Origin: Saccoglossus kowalevskii
Taxonomy: Eukaryota > Hemichordata > Enteropneusta > Harrimaniidae
Assembly: GCF_000003605.2 (NCBI RefSeq)
Contig: NW_003112266.1
Location: 1 to 20,558, forward strand
Reading direction: 5' to 3'
Length of the DNA: 20,558 bases
Part shown: positions 7,792 to 16,532 of the stretch, one piece after another
How the letters are laid out: each line of letters opens with the position of its first letter
How positions within the stretch are numbered: position 1 is the first letter of the stretch
Notes under the pieces: model-generated
Database searches by the model: none
What the model was told of the DNA's origin: nothing
Seen by the model: the letters and a program-made list of their open reading frames with translations, nothing else
Program-made: the position numbers and the translations under genes

Positions 7792-8088
7792 ATATGAAGC
7801 CAGTAAATATTTTGAAACGATATCTATGCAGGATACCATGTGAAACTACGTGCCCATAAAGCTAACTTCTCTTGAACTGCAGTTCTGCAGTGGCGTTAAT
7901 CAAAGTTATTTGCATTTTAATCCACGTTATCAATGTTCCAAGTATAACTTAGCACTATATATGAATAGAGGTGTAATGTACACTAATTTACCTATTGTCT
8001 TCAACGACACGTTTCATAAGGTGGTGTTAATTATAAGTTAATTGGAATTTCTTTTCTCCTGCAGCGTCAATTAAAACTAAATGATACT

Positions 8089-8161
8089 TGTTTTCGCCCG
8101 GGTTCGAACCGGGGGCCTTTCGCGTGTGAGGCGAACGTGATAACCACTACACTACGAAAAC
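8089..8161 (-). tRNA. tRNA-Val-CAC: tRNA-Val(CAC), consensus
   Basis: Matches the family reference throughout. The 3' flank starts with C (ATACTTG on +) as at 6350, a shared spacer variant. Confidence 0.95.
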
Positions 8162-8305
8162 TCGTTACATGAAATCGCAAAAAATCAGTTAGGCTTCAAA
8201 TGTTGTATTCGCAAGTTTTTGAAACTGCAAAATTGGAAGATTGTGTGATCAATTCACTATACTGTTAATTGTATTTTCGAGAAGATGTGAGAAAAGCAAG
8301 CAACT

Positions 8306-8378
8306 GTTTCCGTGGTGTACTGGTTATCACGTTCGCCTAACACGCGAAAGGTCCCTGGTTCGAGCCCAGGCGGAAACA
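8306..8378 (+). tRNA. tRNA-Val-AAC: tRNA-Val(AAC), G15 to C
   Basis: Full length with anticodon AAC and intact B box. G15 to C at 8320, as at 6568, with G at position 9. The spacer before it is 144 bp, one base short. Function doubtful because of the lost Levitt pair. Confidence 0.77.
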
Positions 8379-8675
8379 ATATGAAGCCAGTAAATATTTT
8401 GAAACGATATCTATGCTGGATACCATGTGAAACTACGTGCCCATAAAGCTAAATTCTCTTGAACTGCAGTACTGCAGTGGCGTTAATCAAAGTTATTTGC
8501 ATTTTAATCCACGTTATCAATGTTCCAAGTATAACTTAGCACTATATATGAATAGAAGTGTAATGTACGCTAATTTACCTATTGTCTTCAACGACACGTT
8601 TCATAATGTGGTGTTAATTATAAGTTAATTGGAATTTCTTTTCTCCTGCAGCGTTAATTAAAACTAAATGAATTT

Positions 8676-8748
8676 TGTTTTCGCCCGGGTTCGAACCGGG
8701 AGCCTTTCGCGTGTGAGGCAAACGTGATAACCACTACATTACGAAAAC
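8676..8748 (-). tRNA. tRNA-Val-CAC: tRNA-Val(CAC), D-stem mismatch
   Basis: C29T subfamily. G10 to A (8739) mismatches C25 and alters the A box, and C48 to T (8701) changes the Levitt partner of G15. B box and anticodon CAC are intact. Probably weakened. Confidence 0.75.
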
Positions 8749-8865
8749 TCGTTACATGAAATCGCAAAAAATCAGTTAGGCTTCAAATGTTGTATTCGCA
8801 AGTTTTTGAAACTGCAAAATTGGAGGATTGTATTTTCGAGAAGATGTGAGAAAAGCAAGCAGCCT
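8749..8865. repeat. Divergent spacer with 28-bp internal deletion
   Basis: 117 bp instead of 145. The segment between two copies of ATTGT (GGAGGATTG joined to TATTTTCGAG at 8830/8831) is missing, as expected for deletion between short direct repeats. No gene. Confidence 0.85.
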
Positions 8866-8926
8866 GTTTCCGTAGTGTAGTGGTTATCACGTTCGGCTAA
8901 CACGCGAAAGGTCCCTAGCGGAAACA
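8866..8926 (+). pseudogene. tRNA-Val(AAC) pseudogene, T-arm deleted
   Basis: Dead-lineage copy (no T arm, C31 to G) with CTAGCGG at the deletion scar, shared with the doubly deleted copy at 10030. Confidence 0.9.
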
Positions 8927-9223
8927 ATATGAAGCCAGTAAATATTTTGAAACGTTATCTATGCTGGATACCATGTGAAACTACGTGCCCATAAAGCTAA
9001 CTTCTCTTGAACTGCAGTTCTGCAGTGGCGTTAATCAAAGTTATTTGCATTTTAATCCACGTTATCAATGTTCCAAGTATAACTTAGCACTATATATGAA
9101 TAGAGGTGTAATGTACACTAATTTACCTATTGTCTTCAACGACACGTTTCGTAAGGTGGTGTTAATTATAAGTAAATTGGAATTTGTTTTCTCCTGCGGC
9201 GTCAATTAAAACTGAATGATTTT

Positions 9224-9296
9224 TGTTTTCGCCCGGGTTCGAACCGAGGGCCTTTCGCGTGTGAGGCGAACGTGATAACCACTACACTACGAAAAC
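9224..9296 (-). tRNA. tRNA-Val-CAC: tRNA-Val(CAC), one T-stem wobble
   Basis: Full length, anticodon CAC, B box intact, T-G wobble at 50-64 as in the copy at 3537. Likely functional. Confidence 0.88.
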
Positions 9297-9441
9297 TCGT
9301 TACATGAAATCGCAAAAAATCAGTTAGGCTTCAAATGTTGTATTCGCAAGTTTTTGAAACTGCAAAATTGGAAGATTGTGTGATCAATTCACTATACTGT
9401 TAATTGTATTTTCGAGAAGATGTGAGAAAAGCAAGCAACTT

Positions 9442-9514
9442 GTTTCCGTAGTGTAGTGGTTATCACGTTCGCCTAACACGCGAAAGGTCCCTGGTTCGAG
9501 CCCAGGCGGAAACA
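9442..9514 (+). tRNA. tRNA-Val-AAC: tRNA-Val(AAC), consensus
   Basis: Reference AAC form: every stem pairs, position 9 is A, D-loop GG is present, anticodon AAC, T loop TTCGAGC, B box GGTTCGAGCCC. A likely functional copy. Confidence 0.95.
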
Positions 9515-9811
9515 ATATGAAGCCAGTAAATATTTTGAAACGATATCTATGCTCGATACCATGTGAAACTACGTGCCCATAAAGCTAACTTCTCTTGAAC
9601 TGCAGTTCTGCAGTGGCGTTAATCAAAGTTATTTGCATTTTAATCCACGTTATCAATGTTCCAAGAATAACTTAGCACTATATATGAATAGAGGTGTAAT
9701 GTACACTAATTTACCTATTGTCTTCAACGACACGTTTCATAAGGTGGTGTTAATTATAAGTAAATTGGAATTTCTTTTCCAATGCGGCGTTAATTAAAAC
9801 TAAATGATTTT

Positions 9812-9884
9812 TGTTTTCGCCCGGGTTCGAACCGGGGACCTTTCGCGTGTGAGGCAAACGTGATAACCACTACACTACGAAAAC
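9812..9884 (-). tRNA. tRNA-Val-CAC: tRNA-Val(CAC), C29T subfamily, AGGTC variable loop
   Basis: Full length with C29-to-T wobble and variable loop AGGTC. No mismatch. The same haplotype occurs at 11539-11611. Likely functional. Confidence 0.92.
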
Positions 9885-10029
9885 TCGTTACATGAAATCC
9901 CAAAAAATTAGTTAGGCTTCAAATGTTGTATTCGCAAGTTTTTGAAACTTCAAAATTGGAAGATTGTGTGATCAATTCACTATACTGTTAATTGTATTTT
10001 CGAGAAGATGTGAGAAAAGCAAGCAGCCT

Positions 10030-10077
10030 GTTTCCGTAGTGTAGTGGTTATCACGCGAAAGGTCCCTAGCGGAAACA
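10030..10077 (+). pseudogene. tRNA-Val(AAC) pseudogene, T arm and anticodon deleted (48 nt)
   Basis: Besides the 12-bp T-arm loss, a second 13-bp deletion removes the 5' anticodon stem, the anticodon and its loop. It lies between two CACG copies of the parent sequence (TTATCACG joined to CGAAAGG). Only acceptor and D-arm sequences remain. The scar CTAGCGG points to a parent like the copy at 8866. Confidence 0.92.
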
Positions 10078-10374
10078 ATATGAAGCCAGTAAATATTTTG
10101 AAACGTTATCTATGCTGGATACCATGTGAAACTACGTGCCCATAAAGCTAACTTCTCTTGAACTGCAGTTCTGCAGTGGCGTTAATCAAAGTTATTTGCA
10201 TTTTAATCCACGTTATCAATGTTCCAAGTATAACTTAGCACTATATATGAATAGAGGTGTAAGGTACACTAATGTACCTATTGTCTTCAACGACACGTTT
10301 CGTAAGGTGGTGTTAATTATAAGTAAATTGGAATTTGTTTTCTCCTGCGGCGTCAATTAAAACTGAATGATTTT

Positions 10375-10447
10375 TGTTTTCGCCCGGGTTCGAACCGGGG
10401 GCCTTTCGCGTGTGAGGCGAACGTGATAACCACTACACTACGAAAAC
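10375..10447 (-). tRNA. tRNA-Val-CAC: tRNA-Val(CAC), consensus
   Basis: Matches the reference in all positions. Sits next to the most decayed AAC copy, showing that AAC and CAC genes of one unit decay independently. Confidence 0.95.
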
Positions 10448-10592
10448 TCGTTACATGAAATCGCAAAAAATCAGTTAGGCTTCAAATGTTGTATTCGCAA
10501 GTTTTTGAAACTGCAAAATTGGAAGATTGTGTGATCAATTCACTATACTTTTAGTTGTATTTTCGAGAAGATGTGAGAAAAGCAAGCAGCCT

Positions 10593-10653
10593 GTTTCCGT
10601 AGTGTAGTGGCTATCACGTTCGGCTAACACGCGAAAGGTCCCTGGCGGAAACA
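10593..10653 (+). pseudogene. tRNA-Val(AAC) pseudogene, T-arm deleted
   Basis: Dead-lineage copy (no T arm, C31 to G) with the D-loop GTGGCTA variant seen at 5760. Confidence 0.9.
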
Positions 10654-10950
10654 ATATGAAGCCAGTAAATATTTTGAAACGATATCTATGCTGGATACCA
10701 TGTGAATCTACGTGCCCATAAAGCTAACTTCTCTTGAACTGCAGTTCTGCAGTGGCGTTAATCAAAGTTATTTGCATTTTAATCCACGTTATCAATGTTC
10801 CAAGTATAACTTAGCACTATATATGAATAGAGGTGTAATGTACACTAATTTACCTATTGTCTTCAACGACACGTTTCATAAGGTGGTGTTAATTATAAGT
10901 AAATTGGAATTTGTTTTCTCCTGCGGCGTCAATTAAAACTGAATGATTTT

Positions 10951-11023
10951 TGTTTTCGCCCGGGTTCAAACCGGGGGCCTTTCGCGTGTGAGGCGAACGT
11001 GATAACCACTACACTACGAAAAC
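10951..11023 (-). pseudogene. tRNA-Val(CAC), T-loop C56 to T; probable pseudogene
   Basis: Full length and well paired, but base 10968 changes T-loop C56, an invariant base that pairs with G19 and is a key B-box position (GGTTTGAACCC). TFIIIC binding and folding should both suffer. The copy at 12127 has the same change. Confidence 0.7.
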
Positions 11024-11168
11024 TCGTTACATGAAATCGCAAAAAATCAGTTAGGCTTCAAATGTTGTATTCGCAAGTTTTTGAAACTGCAAAATTGGAA
11101 GATTGTGTGATCAATTCACTATACTGTTAATTGTATTTTCGAGAAGATGTGAGAAAAGCAAGCAACCT

Positions 11169-11241
11169 GTTTCCGTGGTGTAGTGGTTATCACGTTCGCC
11201 TAACACGCGAAAGGTCCCTGGTTCGAACCCAGGCGGAAACA
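11169..11241 (+). tRNA. tRNA-Val-AAC: tRNA-Val(AAC), T loop TTCGAAC
   Basis: Full length and fully paired with G at position 9. The T loop reads TTCGAAC, as in the CAC family, instead of TTCGAGC; this may be a point change or a small conversion tract. The open frame in the following spacer lacks its GTG here (GTA). Confidence 0.92.
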
Positions 11242-11538
11242 ATATGAAGCCAGTAAATATTTTGAAACGATATCTATGCTGGATACCATGTGAAACTACG
11301 TACCCATAAAGCTAACTTCTCTTGAACTGCAGTTCTGCAGTGGCGTTAATCAAAGTTATTTGCATTTTAATCCACGTTATCAATGTTCCAAGAATAACTT
11401 AGCACTATATATGAATAGAGGTGTAATGTACACTAATTTACCTATTGTCTTCAACGACACGTTTCATAAGGTGGTGTTAATTATAAGTAAATTGAAATTT
11501 CTTTTCCAATGCGGCGTTAATTAAAACTAAATGATTTT

Positions 11539-11611
11539 TGTTTTCGCCCGGGTTCGAACCGGGGACCTTTCGCGTGTGAGGCAAACGTGATAACCACTAC
11601 ACTACGAAAAC
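11539..11611 (-). tRNA. tRNA-Val-CAC: tRNA-Val(CAC), C29T subfamily, AGGTC variable loop
   Basis: Same haplotype as 9812-9884, with the same 3' flank, indicating a multi-unit duplication. Likely functional. Confidence 0.92.
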
Positions 11612-11756
11612 TCGTTACATGAAATCCCAAAAAATCAGTTAGGCTTCAAATGTTGTATTCGCAAGTTTTTGAAACTTCAAAATTGGAAGATTGTGTGATC
11701 AATTCACTATACTGTTAATTGTATTTTCGAGAAGATGTGAGAAAAGCAAGCAGCCT

Positions 11757-11829
11757 GTTTCCGTAGTGTAGTGGTTATCACGTTCGCCTAACACGCGAAA
11801 GGTCCCTGGTTCGAGCCCAGGCGGAAACA
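11757..11829 (+). tRNA. tRNA-Val-AAC: tRNA-Val(AAC), consensus
   Basis: Identical to the AAC reference. The 3' flank reads ATGAATCC where others have ATGAAGCC, shared with the next AAC gene at 12345. Confidence 0.95.
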
Positions 11830-12126
11830 ATATGAATCCAGTAAATATTTTGAAACGATATCTATGCTGGATACCATGTGAAACTACGTGCCCATAAAGC
11901 TAACTTCTCTTGAACTGCAGTTCTGCAGTGGCGTTAATCAAAGTTATTTGCATTTTAATCCACGTTATCAATGTTCCAAGTATAACTTAGCACTATATAT
12001 GAATAGAGGTGTAATGTACACTAATTTACCTATTGTCTTCAACGACACGTTTCATAAGGTGGTGTTAATTATAAGTAAATTGGAATTTCTTTTCCAATGC
12101 GGCGTTAATTAAAACAAAATGATTTT

Positions 12127-12199
12127 TGTTTCCGCCCGGGTTCAAACCGGGGGCTTTTCGCTTGTGAGGTAAACGTGATAACCACTGCACTACGAAAAC
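12127..12199 (-). pseudogene. tRNA-Val(CAC), multiply mutated probable pseudogene
   Basis: C56 to T breaks the T loop and B box. G30 to A leaves an A-C mismatch in the anticodon stem. Loop position 38 is A and T13 is C. The 3' acceptor strand is AAC-type CGGAAAC facing a CAC-type GTTTTCG, a T-G wobble that suggests exchange between the two families. Confidence 0.78.
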
Positions 12200-12344
12200 T
12201 CGTTACATGAAATCGCAAAAAATCAGTTAGGCTCCAAATGTTGTATTCGCAAGTTTTTGAAACTGCAAAATTGGAAGATTGTGTGATCAATTCACTATAC
12301 TGTTAATTGTATTTTCGAGAAGATGTGAGAAAAGCAAGCAGCCT

Positions 12345-12417
12345 GTTTCCGTAGTGTAGTGGTTATCACGTTCGCCTAACACGCGAAAGGTCCCTGGTTC
12401 GAGCCCAGGCGGAAACA
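12345..12417 (+). tRNA. tRNA-Val-AAC: tRNA-Val(AAC), consensus
   Basis: Identical to the AAC reference. Third of four consecutive full-length AAC genes (11169-13005), the best-preserved stretch of the array. Confidence 0.95.
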
Positions 12418-12714
12418 ATATGAATCCAGTAAATATTTTGAAACGATATCTATGCTGGATACCATGTGAAACTACGTGCCCATAAAGCTAACTTCTCTTG
12501 AACTGCAGTTCTGCAGTGGCGTTAATCAAAGTTATTTGCATTTTAATCCACGTTATCAATGTTCCAAGTATAACTTAGCACTATATATGAATAGAGGTGT
12601 AATGTACACTAATTTACCTATTGTCTTCAACGACACGTTTCATAAGGTGGTGTTAATTATAAGTAAATTGGAATTTGTTTTCTCCTGCGGCGTCAACTAA
12701 AACTAAATGATATT

Positions 12715-12787
12715 TGTTTTCGCCCGGGTTCGAACCGGGGGCCTTTCGCGTGTGAGGCAAACGTGATAACCACTACACTACGAAAAC
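12715..12787 (-). tRNA. tRNA-Val-CAC: tRNA-Val(CAC), C29T subfamily
   Basis: Full length with only the C29-to-T wobble. Anticodon CAC and B box are intact; likely functional. Confidence 0.93.
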
Positions 12788-12932
12788 TCGTTACATGAAA
12801 TCCCAAAAAATCAGTTAGGCTTCAAATGTTGTATTCGCAAGTTTTTGAAACTGCAAAATTGGAAGATTGTGTGATCAATTCACTATACTGTTAATTGTAT
12901 TTTCGAGAAGATGTGAGAAAAGCAAGCAGCCT

Positions 12933-13005
12933 GTTTTCGTAGTGTAGTGGTTATCACGTTCGCCTAACACGCGAAAGGTCCCTGGTTCGAGCCCAGGCGG
13001 AAACA
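12933..13005 (+). tRNA. tRNA-Val-AAC: tRNA-Val(AAC) with CAC-type 5' acceptor strand
   Basis: Full length; D arm, anticodon AAC, T arm and B box are all consensus. The 5' acceptor strand is GTTTTCG facing CGGAAAC, so pair 5-68 is a T-G wobble, as at 851. It could be a conversion tract from a CAC gene or a point change. Likely functional. Confidence 0.9.
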
Positions 13006-13302
13006 ATATGAAGCCAGTAAATATTTTGAAACGATATCTATGCTGGATACCATGTGAAACTACGTGCCCATAAAGCTAACTTCTCTTGAACTGCAGTTCT
13101 GCAGTGGCGTTAATCAAAGTTATTTGCATTTTAATCCACGTTATCAATGTTCCAAGTATAACTTAGCACTATATATGAATAGAGGTGTAATGTACACTAA
13201 TTTACCTATTGTCTTCAACGACACGTTTCATAAGGTGGTGTTAATTATAAGTAAATTGGAATTTCTTTTCTCCTGCGGCGTTAATTAAAACTAAATGATT
13301 TT

Positions 13303-13375
13303 TGTTTTCGCCCGGGTTCGAAAAGGGGGCCTTTCGCGTGTGAGGCAAACGTGATAACCACTACACTACGAAAAC
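13303..13375 (-). pseudogene. tRNA-Val(CAC), B box GG to TT; probable pseudogene
   Basis: C29T subfamily with positions 52-53 changed from GG to TT (AA on + at 13323-13324). Two T-stem pairs are lost and the B box starts TTTTCGA. The same change is at 13879 and in the right arm at 18949, so a broken gene has been copied. Confidence 0.75.
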
Positions 13376-13520
13376 TCGTTACATGAAATCGCAAAAAATC
13401 AGTTAGGCTTCAAATGTTGTATTCGCAAGTTTTTGAAACTGCAAAATTGGAAGATTGTGTGATCAATTCACTATACTGTTAATTGTATTTTCGAGAAGAT
13501 GTGAGAAAAGCAAGCAGCCT

Positions 13521-13581
13521 GTTTCCGTAGTGTAGTGGTTATCACGTTCGGCTAACACGCGAAAGGTCCCTGGCGGAAACA
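13521..13581 (+). pseudogene. tRNA-Val(AAC) pseudogene, T-arm deleted
   Basis: Unmodified dead-lineage copy (no T arm, C31 to G). In this unit both genes have lost the B box, so the unit is probably silent. Confidence 0.9.
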
Positions 13582-13878
13582 ATATGAAGCCAGTAAATAT
13601 TTTGAAACGATATCTATGCTGGATACCATGTGAAACTACGTGCCCACAAAGCTAACTTCTCTTGAACTGCAGTTCTGCAGTGGCGTTAATCAAAGTTATT
13701 TGCATTTTAATCCACGTTATCAATGTTCCAAGTATAACTTAGCACTATATATGAATAGAGGTGTAATGTACACTAATTTACCTATTGTCTTCAACGACAC
13801 GTTTCATAAGGTGGTGTTAATTATAAGTAAATTGGAATTTCTTTTCTCCTGCGGCGTTAATTAAAACTAAATGATTTT

Positions 13879-13951
13879 TGTTTTCGCCCGGGTTCGAAAA
13901 GGGGGCCTTTCCCGTGTGAGGCAAACGTGATAACCACTACACTACGAAAAC
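13879..13951 (-). pseudogene. tRNA-Val(CAC), B box GG to TT plus stem mismatch
   Basis: Same GG-to-TT change at 52-53 as at 13303, plus C40 to G (13912), a G-G mismatch in the anticodon stem. Its unit partner at 13521 is also dead. Confidence 0.8.
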
Positions 13952-14096
13952 TCGTTACATGAAATCCCAAAAAATCAGTTAGGCTTCAAATGTTGTATTC
14001 GCAAGTTTTTGAAACTGCAAAATTGGAAGATTGTGTGATCAATTCACTATACTGTTAATTGTATTTTCGAGAAGATGTGAGAAAAGCAAGCAGCCT

Positions 14097-14157
14097 GTTT
14101 CCGTAGTGTAGCGGTTATCACGTTCGGCTAACACGCGAAAGGTCCCTGGCGGAAACA
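14097..14157 (+). pseudogene. tRNA-Val(AAC) pseudogene, T-arm deleted
   Basis: Dead-lineage copy (no T arm, C31 to G) with a D-loop T-to-C change (GTAGCGG). Followed by the 323-bp spacer deletion. Confidence 0.9.
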
Positions 14158-14349
14158 ATATGAAGCCAGTAAATATTTTGAAACGATATCTATGCTGGAT
14201 ACCATGTGAAACTACGTGCCCATCAAATCAGTTAGGCTTCAAATGTTGTATTCGCAAGTTTTTGAAACTGCAAAATTGGAAGATTGTGTGATCAATTCAC
14301 TATACTGTTAAATGTATTTTCGAGAAGATGTGAGAAAAGTAAGCAGCCT
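14158..14349. repeat. Truncated unit: 323-bp deletion (second left-arm copy)
   Basis: Same junction (GCCCATCAAATCAG, break near 14223) and same TTAAATG marker as at 3816-4007. The distance between the two flanking AAC starts is again 253 bp. No CAC gene. Confidence 0.88.
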
Positions 14350-14422
14350 GTTTCCGTAGTGTAGTGGTTATCACGTTGGCCTAACACGCGAAAGGTCCCT
14401 GGTTCGAGCCCAGGCGGAAACA
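14350..14422 (+). tRNA. tRNA-Val-AAC: tRNA-Val(AAC), C29 to G
   Basis: Full length with anticodon AAC and intact B box. Base 14378 changes C29 to G, a G-G mismatch with position 41 in the middle of the anticodon stem. Probably impaired. Last AAC gene before the inversion. Confidence 0.75.
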
Positions 14423-14719
14423 ATATGAAGCCAGTAAATATTTTGAAACGATATCTATGCTGGATACCATGTGAAACTACGTGCCCATAAAGCTAACTTC
14501 TCTTGAACTGCCGTTCTGCAGTGGCGTTAATCAAAGTTATTTGCATTTTAATCCACGTTATCAATGTTCCAAGTATAACTTAGCACTATATATGAATAGA
14601 GGTGTAATGTACACTAATTTACCTATTGTCTTCAACGACACGTTTCGTAAGGTGGTGTTAATTATAAGTAAATTGGAATTTGTTTTCTCCTGCGGCGTCA
14701 ATTAAAACTAAATGATATT

Positions 14720-14792
14720 TGTTTTCGCCCGGGTTCGAATCGGGGGCCTTTCGCGTGTCAGGCGAACGTGATAACCACTACACTACGGAAAC
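14720..14792 (-). tRNA. Chimeric AAC/CAC tRNA-Val gene at inversion breakpoint, anticodon GAC
   Basis: Read on -, the 5' acceptor strand is AAC-type GTTTCCG and the 5' flank is the AAC flank. The 3' half is CAC-type, ending CGAAAAC with the CAC 3' flank. The switch lies between positions 8 and 65. Pair 5-68 is therefore C-A, mismatched. Anticodon base 34 (14759) is G, giving GAC, a valine anticodon usually absent in eukaryotes and unlike either parent. G53 to A (14740) damages the B box. This one gene joins the two array orientations. Probably not functional. Confidence 0.85.
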
Positions 14793-14937
14793 AGGCTGCT
14801 TGCTTTTCTCACATCTTCTCGAAAATACAATTAACAGTATAGTGAATTGATCACACAATCTTCCAATTTGGCAGTTTCAAAAACTTGCGAATACAACATT
14901 TGAAGCCTAACTGATTTTTTGGGATTTCATGTAACGA

Positions 14938-15010
14938 GTTTTCGTAGTGTAGTGGTTATCACGTTCGCCTCACACGCGAAAGGCCCCCGGTTCGAACCCG
15001 GGCGAAAACA
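14938..15010 (+). tRNA. tRNA-Val-CAC: tRNA-Val(CAC), consensus
   Basis: First CAC gene of the inverted arm, identical to the reference form. Its 3' spacer shares private variants with the unit at 4.1-4.4 kb. Confidence 0.95.
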
Positions 15011-15024
15011 AATATCATTTAGTT

Positions 15025-15273
15025 TTAATTGACGCCGCAGGAGAAAACAAATTCCAATTTACTTATAATTAACACCACCTTATGAAACGTGTCGTTGAAA
15101 ACAATAGGTAAATTAGTGTACATTACACCTCTATTCATATATAGTGCTAAGTTATACTTGGAACATTGATAACGTGTATTAAAATGCAAATAACTTTGAT
15201 TAACGCCACTGCAGAACTGCAGTTCAAGAGAAGTTAGCTTTATGGGCACGTAGTTTAACATGGTATCCAGCAT
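15025..15273 (-). other. Spacer open frame of 82 codons opened to an ATG by TGA-to-TTA
   Basis: In nearly all units the spacer frame starts only at GTG because the upstream ATG is followed at once by TGA. Here that stop is TTA (TAGTTTAACATGG on +), so the frame extends upstream to an ATG and encodes 82 residues. I see no recognisable domain, signal peptide or coding bias. The antisense neighbours are Pol III genes, so a chance open frame is more likely. Confidence 0.35.
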
Positions 15274-15307
15274 TGATAACGTTTCAAAATATTTACTGGC
15301 TTCATAT

Positions 15308-15368
15308 TGTTTCCGCCAGGGACCTTTTGCGTGTTAGCCGAACGTGATAACCACTACACTACGGAAAC
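15308..15368 (-). pseudogene. tRNA-Val(AAC) pseudogene, T-arm deleted
   Basis: Dead-lineage copy (no T arm, C31 to G) with the G41-to-A change (CCTTTTGCG on +) that otherwise occurs only at 4596. Confidence 0.9.
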
Positions 15369-15513
15369 AGGCTGCTTGCTTTTCTCACATCTTCTCGAAA
15401 ATACAATTAACAGTATAGTGAATTGATCACACAATCTTCCAATTTGGCAGTTTCAAAAACTTGCGAATACAACATTTGAAGCCTAACTGATTTTTTGGGA
15501 TTTCATGTAACGA

Positions 15514-15586
15514 GTTTTCGTAGTGTAGTGGTTATCACGTTCGCCTCACACGCGAAAGGCCCCCGGTTCGAACCCGGGCGAAAACA
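15514..15586 (+). tRNA. tRNA-Val-CAC: tRNA-Val(CAC), consensus
   Basis: Identical to the reference. Its spacer carries the same private variants as the one after 14938, so these two units are recent duplicates. Confidence 0.95.
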
Positions 15587-15883
15587 AATATCATTTAGTT
15601 TTAATTGACGCCGCAGGAGAAAACAAATTCCAATTTACTTATAATTAACACCACCTTATGAAACGTGTCGTTGAAAACAATAGGTAAATTAGTGTACATT
15701 ACACCTCTATTCATATATAGTGCTAAGTTATACTTGGAACATTGATAACGTGTATTAAAATGCAAATAACTTTGATTAACGCCACTGCAGAACTGCAGTT
15801 CAAGAGAAGTTAGCTTTATGGGCACGTAGTTTCACATGGTATCCAGCATTGATAACGTTTCAAAATATTTACTGGCTTCATAT

Positions 15884-15956
15884 TGTTTCCGCCTGGACTC
15901 GAACCAGGGACCTTTCGCGTGTTAGCCGAACGTGATAACCACTACACTACGGAAAC
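15884..15956 (-). tRNA. tRNA-Val-AAC: tRNA-Val(AAC), full T arm but carrying C31 to G
   Basis: The only full-length AAC copy with C31 to G (15926), the change otherwise confined to the T-arm-deleted lineage. T-loop position 60 is T (15897), but B box GGTTCGAGTCC still fits the consensus. G31 mismatches G39 next to the anticodon loop. It may be the ancestor state before the 12-bp deletion, or a copy repaired by conversion from a full gene. Confidence 0.82.
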
Positions 15957-16101
15957 AGGCTGCTTGCTTTTCTCACATCTTCTCGAAAATACAATTAACA
16001 GTATAGTGAATTGATCACACAATCTTCCAATTTTGCAGTTTCAAAAACCTGCGAATACAACATTTGAAGCCTAACTGATTTTTTGGGATTTCATGTAACA
16101 A

Positions 16102-16174
16102 GTTTTCGTAGTGTAGTCGTTATCACGTTCGCCTCACTCGCGAAAGGCCCCCGGTTCGAACCCGGGCGAAAACA
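16102..16174 (+). tRNA. tRNA-Val-CAC: tRNA-Val(CAC), D-loop G and A37 altered
   Basis: Full length with anticodon CAC and intact B box. The first G of the D-loop GG pair is C (16118), losing the G18 contact with the T loop, and A37 next to the anticodon is T (16138). Probably impaired. Confidence 0.75.
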
Positions 16175-16471
16175 AATATCATTTAGTTTTAATTGACGCC
16201 GCAGGAGAAAACAAATTCCAATTTACTTATAATTAACACCACCTTAAGAAACGTGTCGTTGAAGACAATAGGTAAATTAGTGTACATTACACCTCTATTC
16301 ATATATAGTGCTAAGTTATACTTGGAACATTGATAACGTGGATTAAAATGCAAATAACTTTGATTAACGCCACTGCAGAACTGCAGTTCAAGAGAAGTTA
16401 TCTTTATGGGCACGTAGTTTCACATGGTATCCAGCATATATATCGTTTCAAAATATTTACTGGCTTCATAT

Positions 16472-16532
16472 TGTTTCCGCCTGGGACCTTTCGCGTGTTA
16501 GCCGAACGCGATAACCACTACACTACGGAAAC
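16472..16532 (-). pseudogene. tRNA-Val(AAC) pseudogene, T-arm deleted, variant scar
   Basis: Carries C31 to G and a 61-nt length, but the scar reads CCTGGGACC on + where the lineage has CCAGGGACC. That is one substitution, or a slightly shifted deletion end. A24 is G (ATCGC). Confidence 0.88.

Larger units (their letters stand above)
1..14719 (+). repeat. Left arm of tRNA-Val tandem array (AAC on +, CAC on -)
   Basis: About 25 head-to-tail units of 576 bp (AAC copy lacking part of the T arm) or 587-588 bp (full AAC copy). Each unit runs AAC gene (+), 297-bp spacer, CAC gene (-), 145-bp spacer. Spacer lengths are almost invariant, while the units differ by scattered substitutions, a few indels and a recurrent large deletion. 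This pattern fits unequal exchange and gene conversion. The unit continues past the left edge. Confidence 0.95.

Noticed and set aside
14600-14937. Foldback assembly artefact as the cause of the inversion
   Set aside because: The sequences either side of the join are not mirror images: the left flank is the CAC 3' spacer and the right flank the AAC 5' spacer. The arms differ by many variants. Not fully excluded without spanning reads.
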